Shown in pieces: positions 44,960 through 53,410 of a stretch of DNA of 64,000 nt. The notes under the pieces are model-generated. The model was not told where the DNA came from. It saw only the letters and a program-made list of their open reading frames with translations, and ran no database searches. The DNA comes from DATJPD01 sp035506575 (GTDB lineage Bacteria; Pseudomonadota; Alphaproteobacteria; CACIAM-22H2): assembly GCA_035506575.1 (NCBI GenBank), contig DATJPD010000038.1, positions 7,712 through 71,711 on the forward strand. The letters run 5' to 3'. Within the stretch, counting starts at the first letter, position 1. Every line of letters begins with the position of its first letter. The translations under genes were made by a program, and so were the position numbers.

Positions 44960-46561
44960 GTGGCGACGAACACCGATCTCATCGTGCGAATGCTGAAACG
45001 GGCCGGGATCGGCGAGGGCTTCGGTATCCCGAGCGGCAACGTGATCCCGCTCATCGAATCCATGCGTGGCGGCGGCATGCGCTTCGTGCTGACGGCGCAC
45101 GAGGGCTCGGCGGCATTCGCGGCGGACGTGATGGGCCGGATGACCGGCCGCCCCGGCCTCTGCATCGCCACGCACGGGCCGGGTGCCACGAACCTCACCA
45201 CCGGCGTGGGCTGCGCCTATCTCGACCGCTCGCCGTTGCTCGCAATCACCTGCAACATCCCCACGGCCCAGCTCGGGCGGCGCGTGCAGATGCATATCCC
45301 GCATCACGATCTGTTCGCGCCGATCACCAAGGCGAGCCTCGAGCTCCGTCCCGGTGGCATCGCCACGACGATCGCCGAGGCGGTGCGCCTGGCGCTGACC
45401 GAGCCGGTGGGGCCGGTCCATCTCGATCTGCCCGAGGACGTGGCCATTGCCGAGACGAATGAAACCGAGGTCGACATCCCGCCTGCCGCGCGCCTGTCGC
45501 CACCCTCCAGGGAGGCGCTCGCCGAAGCGCGCAAGCTGATCGGCCGCGCCAGGCGGCCGATCGCCGTGATCGGCGCCTCCGCCATGCGCATGCGGGAGCC
45601 GGCGCTGCTGCGGCGGTTCTTGGAGGCGCACGCGATGCCGTTCGCGACCACGACGATGGCCAAAGGGCTGGTCAATGAGGACCATAAGCTGTCTCTGGGC
45701 TGCATCGAGCGGGCGCGGCGCCAGGTGCAACGCGAGATGTTGCGCAGCGCCGACCTGATCATAGGTCTCGGTTACGACACGATCGAGGTCGAATACGAGG
45801 CATGGATCAAGGCCGTGCCGCTGCTGCACATCGATATCGCGCGGGCCGATGTCGATGCTTCCGTACGCGTGGCGCACGAGGTGGTGGGCGATCTCGACGC
45901 GGCACTCGAGGCGCTGGCCGCCGGCTCGGCCTCGAACGAGTGGACACCGGCCGCCATCTCGGCGCACCGCGAGCGCTTCCAGGCGAGCCTCAGGCCGCGC
46001 ACGGCCGAGTTCAGCCCGCACCAGGCGATCGATGTGGTGCGCGCGGGTCTGCCGAAGGACGGCGTGCTCGCCTTCGACGTCGGCGCGCACACGCACCAGA
46101 TCGGCAGCCAGTGGACCGCGCACGCGCCGCGCACGTTCCTGATCACCAACGGCTGGTCGTCGATGGGCTTCGGCCTGCCGGCGGCGATCGCGGCCAAGCT
46201 GGCGCGGCCCGACCTGCCGGTTGTCGCGGTGATCGGCGACGGCTGCTTCCAGATGACGTGCGGCGAGGTGGCGGTCGCCAAGCGCTACGGGCTGGCGCTG
46301 CCGATCGTCGTGCTCGACGACCGCTGGCTGGCGCTCATCAAAGTGAAGCAGCAGCGCCGCAATTTCGCCCTCTATGGCACCGAGCTGCAGGAGGAACCCT
46401 ACACGGCACCGCCCGCGCATTATTTCGGCGTACCCGCGGTCGGCGCCAGGACGCCGGATGAGCTTGCCGGGGCCCTCAAGAAGGCGCTCGCGACCGACGG
46501 ACCAACCGTCATCGAGGCGGTTGTCGACGCCTCGCATTATACCGAGACGGTCTACGACTGA
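44960..46561 (+). CDS. thiamine diphosphate-dependent enzyme (acetolactate synthase-like)
   Basis: A 533-residue ThDP enzyme with the usual three domains. The activating Glu48 is in AHEGSAAFAAD and the central domain holds RRPIAVIGASAM. The ThDP motif GDG (426-428) is followed after 24 residues by LDD instead of the usual NN, so the Mg2+-binding asparagine is aspartate. The start is a GTG that gives ATNTDLIVRMLKRAG; an earlier GTG at 44906 is less likely. The product could be a 2-oxoacid decarboxylase, carboligase or sulfoacetaldehyde-type enzyme. It is convergent with the ABC transporter genes, and both stop codons lie in the shared TGATCA. Confidence 0.9.
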   Translation: MATNTDLIVRMLKRAGIGEGFGIPSGNVIPLIESMRGGGMRFVLTAHEGSAAFAADVMGRMTGRPGLCIATHGPGATNLTTGVGCAYLDRSPLLAITCNIPTAQLGRRVQMHIPHHDLFAPITKASLELRPGGIATTIAEAVRLALTEPVGPVHLDLPEDVAIAETNETEVDIPPAARLSPPSREALAEARKLIGRARRPIAVIGASAMRMREPALLRRFLEAHAMPFATTTMAKGLVNEDHKLSLGCIERARRQVQREMLRSADLIIGLGYDTIEVEYEAWIKAVPLLHIDIARADVDASVRVAHEVVGDLDAALEALAAGSASNEWTPAAISAHRERFQASLRPRTAEFSPHQAIDVVRAGLPKDGVLAFDVGAHTHQIGSQWTAHAPRTFLITNGWSSMGFGLPAAIAAKLARPDLPVVAVIGDGCFQMTCGEVAVAKRYGLALPIVVLDDRWLALIKVKQQRRNFALYGTELQEEPYTAPPAHYFGVPAVGARTPDELAGALKKALATDGPTVIEAVVDASHYTETVYD

Positions 46562-47578
46562 TCAGCACGGCGGAGGTGCGGCCGCCACGAGCTTCGGGTC
46601 GACGGCCTTGAGCCCGTTCGGCCAGGTGAGCTTGGTGAAATCGACCGGCGCGTTCGTCACCTTGGCCCCTTGCGCCCAGTGGCTGAGGCTGCAGAAATCC
46701 GAGTAATAGATTTTGTCGAGGGCGATCGGCCGCATGTTGGTGTCCCACTGCTCGCGCGTCGCCTGTTCGCTGAGGCTGTAGGTCTTCTGGGCGTAGGCGG
46801 CGACGGCGGCGAAGTCATGCTCGGCCTTGTCTTTGCCCTTCAACACCGCGCGTAGGAACCGCGTCACGGTATCGGCTCCCTCTGGTGTGCCGAGAAATTG
46901 CGGCCGGGCGCCGGCGACCAGATAACCCTGGATATAGCCGGTGGCATCGCTCAGGTAGTGCGCGTCGTTCGGGCAGATCTCCAACGTGCGCGACCCGATC
47001 GGCTGCCAGATGAAGAATGCCGCGATGTCGCCGCGGCAGAGTGCTGCCGGCAGCAGTTGCGTGTCGAGGTTCTTGACCGTGACTTGGGCCGGATCGACGT
47101 GGTTCTTCGTCAGGTATTCCGAAATGAACCACGAGCCGGTCGAGCCGACACGTGTCGCGATGGTCTTTCCGGCCAGATCCTGCGGCTTCTTGATCTCCTT
47201 GCGGGCGACCGCAACGTATCCCTTGCTGTCGCGTTCGATGGCTGCGAAGGTCTGGTATTGGCCCGGGTTGTCGAGAAAATAAGACACGCTTGGCAGGTCG
47301 CCGGTCATGACGATGTCGCCTTGTCCGGTCTTGAAGGTCTGGAACGCCGTCGTGCCGGACGGGAAAACCCGATAGTCGACATCGAGCCCCTCGGCTTTGA
47401 AGTAGCCTTCGGACAGGGCCATCCAGATCGAATCGTTGTTCACCGACGGCTGGCCGAACAAGGTCACCTTTTTCAGCTCAGCCGCCTCCGCCTGGAATGG
47501 TGAGAACGTGATCGCGGCCGTGGCCGCAAGCGCGCCGACGACGGCCGCCTTCAAGCTGAGCTTGCGCTGTCTATTCAT
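46562..47578 (-). CDS. SsuA/TauA-like ABC transporter substrate-binding protein
   Basis: A 338-residue periplasmic binding protein of the nitrate/sulfonate/taurine group, with a Sec signal (cleavage after FQAEA) and mature start ELKKVTLFGQPSVNNDSIW. The blocks KTGQGDIVMTGDLPSVSYF and GKTIATRVGSTGSWFISEYL match NMT1/SsuA-like proteins. It is last in a three-gene minus-strand operon (ATPase, permease, binding protein). It is likely to bind a sulfonate, a pyrimidine or another small nitrogen compound; the ligand is not evident. Confidence 0.92.
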   Translation of the reverse strand: MNRQRKLSLKAAVVGALAATAAITFSPFQAEAAELKKVTLFGQPSVNNDSIWMALSEGYFKAEGLDVDYRVFPSGTTAFQTFKTGQGDIVMTGDLPSVSYFLDNPGQYQTFAAIERDSKGYVAVARKEIKKPQDLAGKTIATRVGSTGSWFISEYLTKNHVDPAQVTVKNLDTQLLPAALCRGDIAAFFIWQPIGSRTLEICPNDAHYLSDATGYIQGYLVAGARPQFLGTPEGADTVTRFLRAVLKGKDKAEHDFAAVAAYAQKTYSLSEQATREQWDTNMRPIALDKIYYSDFCSLSHWAQGAKVTNAPVDFTKLTWPNGLKAVDPKLVAAAPPPC

Positions 47579-47599
47579 CTGAGTCTCCCCGGTTCGGTT

Positions 47600-48457
47600 T
47601 TAGGTGAGGGCTACGTACGACATGTAACGCGAGAGCATGCGGTCGACGATGATGCGGAACACGCGATCGAAGACGAATCCCAAGAGGCAGATCGTCAGGA
47701 GTGCCACGAAGATACGGTTCGTCTGCAGCAGCATCGACGAATTCTGCAGCAGGAAGCCTATGCCCGAATCGGCGGCAAGGATCTCGGCCGGGATGATGCT
47801 CATGAACGACGACGCCATCGCGATGCGCATGCCGGTCACGATGTAGGGCGCAGCCGACGGGATCACGACGAGGACGAAGATCTGCAGCCGGCTGGCGCCG
47901 AGGCATTCGGCTGCGCGCTGGCGGATGACGGGGGCGCGCCACACGCCGGCGACCGTGTTGATCAGCACGATGAAGAACGTTCCCCAGAAGATCAGGAAGT
48001 ACTTCGACATCTCACCGATGCCGAACCAGATCACGGCGATCGGGATCATCGCGGTCGGCGACAGGTAGCGCAGCAGTTCAACGATCGGATCGAGGAGCTC
48101 GTTGAGCAGACGGACACGCCCGAGCAGAACGCCCAGGACGATTGCGACGGCGGAGCCGCTCACGAAGCCGACCGAGACCCGCGACAGACTGATCGCGACG
48201 TCGCGCAGGATCTCGCCGCTTTCGATCATCGGGATCGCGGTCTTGAATACGATCAGGGGCGGGGGAATCAGGAATGGGTTGAAGATGAAGGTGGACAGGA
48301 TTTGCCAGGTCGCGAATCCGACGATGATCGAGGCGACGAACAGGAGGAGTCCGCGCAATCGCAGCCAGGCCCACGCGAGATGCGCGGCCAGCGGCAGCGG
48401 CGGCGAGGCCGTCGCGCCCTGCTGCTTTAGACGGACTGTGTCGCTGGCGGGCGGCAT
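47600..48457 (-). CDS. SsuC/TauC-like ABC transporter permease
   Basis: A 285-residue permease with an N-terminal cytoplasmic stretch and about six membrane helices. The EAA loop AAECLGASRLQIFVLVVIPS carries the conserved glycine contacting the ATPase. It directly abuts the ATPase gene and precedes the binding-protein gene by 21 bases. It forms a homodimeric channel with the ATPase at 48458-49222. Confidence 0.92.
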   Translation of the reverse strand: MPPASDTVRLKQQGATASPPLPLAAHLAWAWLRLRGLLLFVASIIVGFATWQILSTFIFNPFLIPPPLIVFKTAIPMIESGEILRDVAISLSRVSVGFVSGSAVAIVLGVLLGRVRLLNELLDPIVELLRYLSPTAMIPIAVIWFGIGEMSKYFLIFWGTFFIVLINTVAGVWRAPVIRQRAAECLGASRLQIFVLVVIPSAAPYIVTGMRIAMASSFMSIIPAEILAADSGIGFLLQNSSMLLQTNRIFVALLTICLLGFVFDRVFRIIVDRMLSRYMSYVALT

Positions 48458-49222
48458 TTACGCCACCTGCGCCAAATCGTGGGAGAGCAACGCCTCGATG
48501 TCCTTGAATAGTCCCGCGGCGCGCGGATCGGCGAGGTCGCGGGGCCGCGACAGGTCGACCCGGACCATGTCGGTGATGATCGAGCCGGGGCCCACCGACA
48601 TGACGCAGATCCGGTCAGCCAGCGCGATCGCCTCGCTGATGTCATGCGTCACGAAGACAACCGTCGTCTGTGTGCGCTGCCAGATATCGAGGAGAAAAGC
48701 GTGCATCCGGCGCCGCGTCAGTGCGTCGAGGGCGGCGAACGGCTCGTCCATCAGAAGGACCTTGGGCTCGACGGCGAGCGCGCGCGCGATCTGCAGGCGC
48801 TGACGCATCCCACCCGATAATTGCGCCGGGAATTTCTGGCGATGCTCCGCAAGATCGACCATCGCCAGGTATTTGCCGATGATCGCGGGCCAGTGGTGCT
48901 TGGGCACTCTGCGCACGCGCAAGGCAAAGCGCACGTTCTCTTCGGCCGTGAGCCAGGGCAGCAATGCCGCGCCGGCGTCCTGGAAGAACATCACGCGGTC
49001 GCGGCCGGCACCGCGGATGGGTGCGCCGTCGAACTCAACCGTGCCGGCGCTGACCGCGTCGAATCCGGCGAGGATGTTCAGCAAGGTGGATTTGCCGCAG
49101 CCCGAAGGGCCCAGCAGACACACGAATTCGCCGGTCGAGACCTCGAGGTCGATGCCGCCGAGCGCCACGTAACCGTCGCCGGCGGTGCCAAAGACTTTCC
49201 GAACGCCGCTGACTCTTAACAA
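48458..49222 (-). CDS. SsuB/TauB-like ABC transporter ATP-binding protein
   Basis: A 254-residue ATPase. Walker A GPSGCGKST, Q-loop MFFQDAGAALLPW, signature LSGGMRQR, Walker B VLLMDEPFAALD and H-loop VTHDI are all visible. The start is a TTG with GGGAGAG upstream; no ATG is available. It is the first gene of the transporter operon and divergent from the three-domain RidA gene. Confidence 0.93.
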   Translation of the reverse strand: MLRVSGVRKVFGTAGDGYVALGGIDLEVSTGEFVCLLGPSGCGKSTLLNILAGFDAVSAGTVEFDGAPIRGAGRDRVMFFQDAGAALLPWLTAEENVRFALRVRRVPKHHWPAIIGKYLAMVDLAEHRQKFPAQLSGGMRQRLQIARALAVEPKVLLMDEPFAALDALTRRRMHAFLLDIWQRTQTTVVFVTHDISEAIALADRICVMSVGPGSIITDMVRVDLSRPRDLADPRAAGLFKDIEALLSHDLAQVA

Positions 49223-49260
49223 CGCCGCTCTCCCGGCCCGGGTGCTTCCGCCGCATATGC

Positions 49261-49287
49261 TTGCAAACTCTATACCCGGTGTATAGT
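49261..49287 (+). promoter_or_regulatory. candidate promoter of the RidA-fusion operon
   Basis: TTGCAA, 15 bases, TATAGT. The spacer is shorter than ideal. The -10 overlaps the right arm of the inverted repeat at 49270-49286, a common arrangement for repressor control. The leader to the start at 49341 would be about 50 bases. Confidence 0.35.
49270..49286. promoter_or_regulatory. operator-like inverted repeat CTATAC-N5-GTATAG
   Basis: CTATACCCGGTGTATAG, two perfect 6-bp arms around 5 bases. It sits between the divergent ABC transporter and RidA-fusion genes over the probable -10. The TATAC/GTATA half-sites resemble those of GntR-type regulators, but this is by eye. Confidence 0.55.
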
Positions 49288-49297
49288 GGGCGCACGG

Positions 49298-49316
49298 ACT
49301 AGTTCTGACTAGTCAG
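49298..49316. promoter_or_regulatory. tandem ACTAGT elements and 12-bp palindrome, probable operator
   Basis: ACTAGT occurs twice (49298 and 49308) exactly 10 bp apart, one helical turn, and the second lies at the heart of the perfect 12-bp palindrome CTGACTAGTCAG (49305-49316). It is the sort of site seen for TetR-type regulators. It lies downstream of the putative -10 and upstream of the RidA-fusion start. Confidence 0.55.
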
Positions 49317-49340
49317 TCAACAGGCGGCGGGAGGCGTTCC

Positions 49341-50618
49341 ATGGCGGATATCGAGGTGCGTGCGGTCGAGCATTTGGCCGGGACCGGCATCAGCTACGCC
49401 TACGCGGTCAAAGCCGGGCCATGGCTCTTCCTGACCGGGCACGAGGCATTCGATTTCGAGGCAGGACCCGTCCCCGAGGTCGAGGGGCCGGCCGGCTTTC
49501 CGTCGTTCGGAGCGCCGCGTCTCAAGCGCGAGGCCGAGTACGTCATCCGCCGGATGCGCCGCGTGCTCAAGGAGTTTGGCTCGGATCTCGGCCACAGCGT
49601 GCGCGTCGACCAATATTATCCGATGCCCGATGCGGTCCGCGCCTACCAGCTGGCGCGCCATCAGGAGTTCGGCGACTACATCCCGCCGAGCACCTCGGTC
49701 GTGATAGAGCGCTGCCTGGGCGCCAGGTCGCATATCTCGATGTCGATGATCGCCGTGGTGCCTGGAAAGGATCACGCGATCCAGCGCCTCTACCCCAAAG
49801 AGGTGCCTGTACCGGTCGGCTCGCACTTCGTGCCGGCGATCACCTGCAACGATTTCGTGTTCGTCGCCGGGCAAATGGCCAGCGACGAAAACGCGGTCGA
49901 CGCGAGCCTGCGCATGCCGCCAGGCCGCAATTGGGGCGGGCCGTCCGCGCTGCGCAAGCAGACCGAGTTCGTGATCAAGCAGCGCCTCGAGCCGGCGCTC
50001 AAGGCCGCCGGCGTGACCTGGGCGCACGCGCTTAAAGCCCAGATCTACGTCCCTTCGGCGGCGGACATTCCGGATTGCCTCGACGTCTGGTTCCGTCACC
50101 TCGGTGACGTACCATGCGCCGTGTCGATCATGCCGACCAAAGGCTTTGGCTTCGTCGAGGGAATCGTCGAGATCAATCTGATCGCGCTGCGCGACGGCGC
50201 CAAGCGCAAAAAGGAGATCCTGAAGGTCGACGTTCCGCCGATGGCGGCCTACGGCCCGTGCATCCGCGCGGGCGACCTCGTGTTTCCGTCCGGGCTGATG
50301 GCGATCGGCGCCGACGGGGCGGTGGTTGGAGCGGGCCGCTCATCCGCACTTGACGGCTTGAACCATGCCGCGCAGGCCCAAGGGTTGGCTGTGCTGGATA
50401 GCGCGGCAGCGGTCTGCAAAGCCGCCGGGACCACCTCCGCCAACATCGTGCGCGCGCAATATTTCATGGCGGACGCGCGAGATTTCCCTGCCGTAGCGCT
50501 GGCATGGACGAGCCGGCACGGCAAGCAACCGCATCCGTTCGTCTGCGTGCAGGTACCGGCGCCCATGGCCGCGCCAGGGGCGGTGCTGACAGCCGATTTC
50601 TGGATCTACGCGCCTTAG
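49341..50618 (+). CDS. three-domain RidA (YjgF/UK114) fusion protein
   Basis: A 425-residue protein made of three tandem RidA-like domains at about 1-140, 158-283 and 300-425, each with the pattern of a hydrophobic GPWLFLTGHE/NDFVFVAGQM/GDLVFPSGLM strand and a C-terminal strand. RidA is normally a trimer of single domains, so one chain could form the whole ring. Only domain 1 seems to retain the catalytic-site arginine (Arg124 in VIERC); domains 2 and 3 have MPTKG and VPAPM there. GGGAGG precedes the ATG. A quinone oxidoreductase gene follows by 16 bases. The role is unknown. Confidence 0.85.
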   Translation: MADIEVRAVEHLAGTGISYAYAVKAGPWLFLTGHEAFDFEAGPVPEVEGPAGFPSFGAPRLKREAEYVIRRMRRVLKEFGSDLGHSVRVDQYYPMPDAVRAYQLARHQEFGDYIPPSTSVVIERCLGARSHISMSMIAVVPGKDHAIQRLYPKEVPVPVGSHFVPAITCNDFVFVAGQMASDENAVDASLRMPPGRNWGGPSALRKQTEFVIKQRLEPALKAAGVTWAHALKAQIYVPSAADIPDCLDVWFRHLGDVPCAVSIMPTKGFGFVEGIVEINLIALRDGAKRKKEILKVDVPPMAAYGPCIRAGDLVFPSGLMAIGADGAVVGAGRSSALDGLNHAAQAQGLAVLDSAAAVCKAAGTTSANIVRAQYFMADARDFPAVALAWTSRHGKQPHPFVCVQVPAPMAAPGAVLTADFWIYAP

Positions 50619-50634
50619 ACGAGTTCTGCCGCCC

Positions 50635-51633
50635 ATGAAGGCGATCCGCATCCACGCGAACGGCGGCCCGGAGGTCATGCGCTGGGAGGACGCCGAATTG
50701 CCGCCGCCTGCCGCGGGCGAGGTGCGCGTCCGGCACACTGCGATCGCGTTCAACTTTTCGGACATCAACGTCCGCCGTGGCGGCTTCTATATCGCCAAGC
50801 CCGCGAGCTTCCCGCTGATCCTCGGCAACGAGGCGGCCGGCGTCGTGGCGGCTGTCGGCTCCGGCGTCACAGAAGTACGGCCGGGCGACCGCGTCGCCTA
50901 TGTCGGCACCGGCGGGCCGTTCTACGAGGAAACCGGCTCGTATGCCGAAGAGCGCAACGTCCCCGCCTCGTGTCTCATCAAGCTGCCCGATGGCATTTCC
51001 GAACCGCAAGCGGCCGCGGTGCTGCTCAAGGGCCTGACCGCCTCGATGGTGATCAATCGCGTGTTCAAGCCCGGGCCCGGGGATACGATCCTCATTCACG
51101 CGGTGGCGAGCGGGGTGGGGCTGCTGCTCTGCCAATGGGCGAAGCATCTGGGGGCGACGGTGATCGGCACCGCGGGCTCGCCTGATAAGGCCCGCATCGC
51201 CGCCGCGCACGGGTGCGATCACACGATCCTCTATCGCGACGTCGATTTTGTCGCGGCCGTAAAGGCGCTCACGGGGCACGGCGTCTCAGCCGTATTCGAC
51301 GGCGTCGGCAAGGACACGTTCGTGGCCTCGCTCGATTGCGCGCGGCCGTTCGGGATGCTCGTGAACTACGGCAATGCGTCCGGTCACGTGCCGCCGATCG
51401 ACCTCCTGCTGCTCGCGAAAAAGGGGTCGCTCTCGGTTTCGCGGCCCGGCTTCAGTCACCACATCGCCGACCCTTCGGCGCGCAAGACCGCGTGCGATGA
51501 GCTGTTCGATCTCGTCGCACGCGGCATCCTCGCGGTCAAAATCGGCCGGCGTTACCCGCTCCGCGATGCGGCAACAGCGCATCGCGACGTCGAAGCGCGC
51601 CAGACGGCCGGATCTGTCGTGCTGATTCCGTAA
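50635..51633 (+). CDS. NADPH:quinone oxidoreductase family protein
   Basis: A 332-residue member of the medium-chain dehydrogenase/reductase superfamily lacking the zinc ligands of alcohol dehydrogenase, i.e. the quinone/enone reductase branch. Substrate-side block LGNEAAGVVAAVGSGV and nucleotide-binding block HAVASGVGLLLCQWAKHLGA are clear. It is 16 bases behind the RidA fusion and likely co-transcribed, so its natural substrate may be an enone or imine intermediate from that pathway. Confidence 0.92.
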   Translation: MKAIRIHANGGPEVMRWEDAELPPPAAGEVRVRHTAIAFNFSDINVRRGGFYIAKPASFPLILGNEAAGVVAAVGSGVTEVRPGDRVAYVGTGGPFYEETGSYAEERNVPASCLIKLPDGISEPQAAAVLLKGLTASMVINRVFKPGPGDTILIHAVASGVGLLLCQWAKHLGATVIGTAGSPDKARIAAAHGCDHTILYRDVDFVAAVKALTGHGVSAVFDGVGKDTFVASLDCARPFGMLVNYGNASGHVPPIDLLLLAKKGSLSVSRPGFSHHIADPSARKTACDELFDLVARGILAVKIGRRYPLRDAATAHRDVEARQTAGSVVLIP

Positions 51634-51635
51634 GC

Positions 51636-52097
51636 TCAGGCCGTGCCGGCCGAGCACAGCTGCACCGACGTACCCTGCCGTGCGTAGAGCAGCACGTAGC
51701 GCTTGTCGCCGGCGTGATCGATCATGACTGTGAGCCGATCGCCCGTGCACGTCGCCGCCGCCGCTCCGGGCGCCGGCAGGTGCTTCTTCGCGGCACAATC
51801 GGCCACGCTCTTTGGCACATTGCCGGCGGCGGCTGGTGGGTTGTTGTTGACCGTGACGAAGTAGCTCTCGGCCTGTCCGCCTTTGACGTTGGCCTTGACC
51901 TCGAGGAGGCCGATGAACCGCGACCGGTACAGGCCGGCGGTCTGCACGCCATCTCCCATACCGGGCGCAAGCGGGCGGAAGTTGATCGCCGCACAGGCCG
52001 GCGGATCTTTGGCCTGCGACGGTGTGGGAGAAGCACAAAGGAGAAAGGCAAGGCTGGCCGCGGCGGTCAGAGCCGCGGCGGGTTTCGCTGTGAACAT
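51636..52097 (-). CDS. secreted hypothetical protein
   Basis: A 153-residue protein with a signal peptide (MFTAKPAAALTAAASLAFLL, cleavage probably after PSQA). The mature part holds four or more cysteines (CAAINF, DCAAKKH, ATCTGD, LCSAGT), so disulfides are likely in the periplasm. No family is recognised. It lies after a hairpin at 52132 and appears to be a separate transcript from the operon upstream. Confidence 0.65.
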   Translation of the reverse strand: MFTAKPAAALTAAASLAFLLCASPTPSQAKDPPACAAINFRPLAPGMGDGVQTAGLYRSRFIGLLEVKANVKGGQAESYFVTVNNNPPAAAGNVPKSVADCAAKKHLPAPGAAAATCTGDRLTVMIDHAGDKRYVLLYARQGTSVQLCSAGTA

Positions 52098-52131
52098 TTG
52101 TTTTGGTCCTCGTGACGTCGGTTCTTGCCCC

Positions 52132-52157
52132 CGGAGGGTGTTCCTTTGACACCTCCG
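52132..52157 (-). terminator. hairpin after the FAD hydroxylase operon
   Basis: CGGAGG, one unpaired base, TGT, loop TCCTTTG, ACACCTCCG: nine paired bases with one bulge, beginning 18 bases after the FAD hydroxylase stop in the minus direction. No T run. A plausible end for the 52176-56701 operon. Confidence 0.45.
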
Positions 52158-52175
52158 CCGCGCAGGCGCAAGCCC

Positions 52176-53393
52176 TCACGGACGTCCGGGCATACGGCCG
52201 GCGGCGAGCTCGCGCAGGTCGGCATTGGCGGCGCTGTGCTCGCGCATGACCTGCTCGGCGCGCCGGTCACGCGTCTCGGTCACCTGCGCACCGAGCTCGC
52301 GGCTGCGCGCCACGATCCAGTTTCCGAACCGGACCTGCTCCTCGTTGTAGCGGGCGAGACCGGACTCGATATCGGAACCGGCGCCGGTCAGGGAATCCGC
52401 GAGGCAGGCGGCATCGAGTGCCGCTTTGGTCACTCCGGCGCCGACATGCGGCCGCGCGACGAATGCGGCGTCGCCGAGCAGCGCCACGCGGCCGAAGACG
52501 ATCTGCGGCGAGGCCAGGTCGTAGATGGGCTGGAAGAACGGCTGGGCGGCATGGACCATGATGGCGGCGATCTGTGGCGCCAGCTTGGCCTCTGCATCGG
52601 CCCTCATCGCGCCCAGGACCTCCGGGCGGATCAGAGGCGGAGGAATGCCGGCCTCGTAGTGGTGGCCGTCCGCGTCGGTGCACATCCGAGTCAGCGTCAT
52701 TTCGTCCACCGGGCGATACCAGACAACGTTGTAGCCGCGCCGGCCGTGCGCCGTGCTGCCATCGGGCGCCGGGACCGGGTAGGCGAGCAGCATTTCACCT
52801 TTGGGCAGACAGAAGCTGTAGCGGTCGAAGACGAAGCTGCGCAGCCCGGCCGGGATCTCCCGCTCTTCGGCCATGCCGCGCCACGCGACATACCCGGCAT
52901 AGGTCGGGCGCGCGCCGGGTAGGACCTGTGCGCGCACGGTCGAGCGCAGCCCATCCGCGCCGACGATGAGGTCGCCCTCGGCGCGCCGCCCGCCGGCGAA
53001 CACCGCGGACGCGCGGCCGTTCTCGCTCTCGATTCGCTCGAGGCGCCAGCCGGCGCGGTAGCATTCGGCGGGCAGGGCGCGGCGCAGCGGCTGATAGACG
53101 CGCGACCAGGCGCTCATCACGCGCCGGATCGGCTGTTCATGGACGATCTGACCAGCGCGGTCGAGGCAGATGCAGGAGGTCACCTCGACCCCCATCGTGT
53201 CGTCGATCGGCATCCCGAGCCGCCGCATGATCTCGTGCAGCGCGTCCTGTGTGCCGATGCCGGCGCCGCGGCCGGCCAAGTCCTCGACGTTGCGCTCGAA
53301 CACCGTGACGCCCCAGCCGACCGAGCGCAGCAGATGGGCCGCGAACAGGCCGCCCACCGAGCCGCCGATGATCAGCGCATGTCCGCCGCTCAT
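52176..53393 (-). CDS. FAD-dependent aromatic hydroxylase (2,6-dihydroxypyridine hydroxylase-like)
   Basis: A 405-residue single-component flavoprotein monooxygenase. The FAD-binding GGSVGGLFAAHLLRSVGW is at the N-terminus, and the second FAD block is GRVALLGDAAFVARPHVGAG. From memory of the family, the middle part PTYAGYVAWRG and the RPHVGAG loop resemble 2,6-dihydroxypyridine 3-monooxygenase more than p-hydroxybenzoate hydroxylase. The ATG is used, but a GTG overlapping the upstream stop (GTGA, 53414) is an alternative. It is last in the operon CocE-hydrolase, cysteine hydrolase, this gene. Confidence 0.88.
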   Translation of the reverse strand: MSGGHALIIGGSVGGLFAAHLLRSVGWGVTVFERNVEDLAGRGAGIGTQDALHEIMRRLGMPIDDTMGVEVTSCICLDRAGQIVHEQPIRRVMSAWSRVYQPLRRALPAECYRAGWRLERIESENGRASAVFAGGRRAEGDLIVGADGLRSTVRAQVLPGARPTYAGYVAWRGMAEEREIPAGLRSFVFDRYSFCLPKGEMLLAYPVPAPDGSTAHGRRGYNVVWYRPVDEMTLTRMCTDADGHHYEAGIPPPLIRPEVLGAMRADAEAKLAPQIAAIMVHAAQPFFQPIYDLASPQIVFGRVALLGDAAFVARPHVGAGVTKAALDAACLADSLTGAGSDIESGLARYNEEQVRFGNWIVARSRELGAQVTETRDRRAEQVMREHSAANADLRELAAGRMPGRP

Positions 53394-53410
53394 GGCCTCA
53401 GCAGCCCCGG

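Noticed and set aside
43331..46537. A minus-strand open frame of over 1000 codons spanning the amidohydrolase and the ThDP enzyme.
   Set aside because: Only the part below 44839 has the amidohydrolase sequence; the rest is the antisense shadow of the ThDP gene in GC-rich DNA and has low-complexity Arg/His-rich character.
46559..46564. Both convergent stop codons lie in the palindrome TGATCA.
   Set aside because: A tidy coincidence of tightly packed genes with no evident functional meaning.
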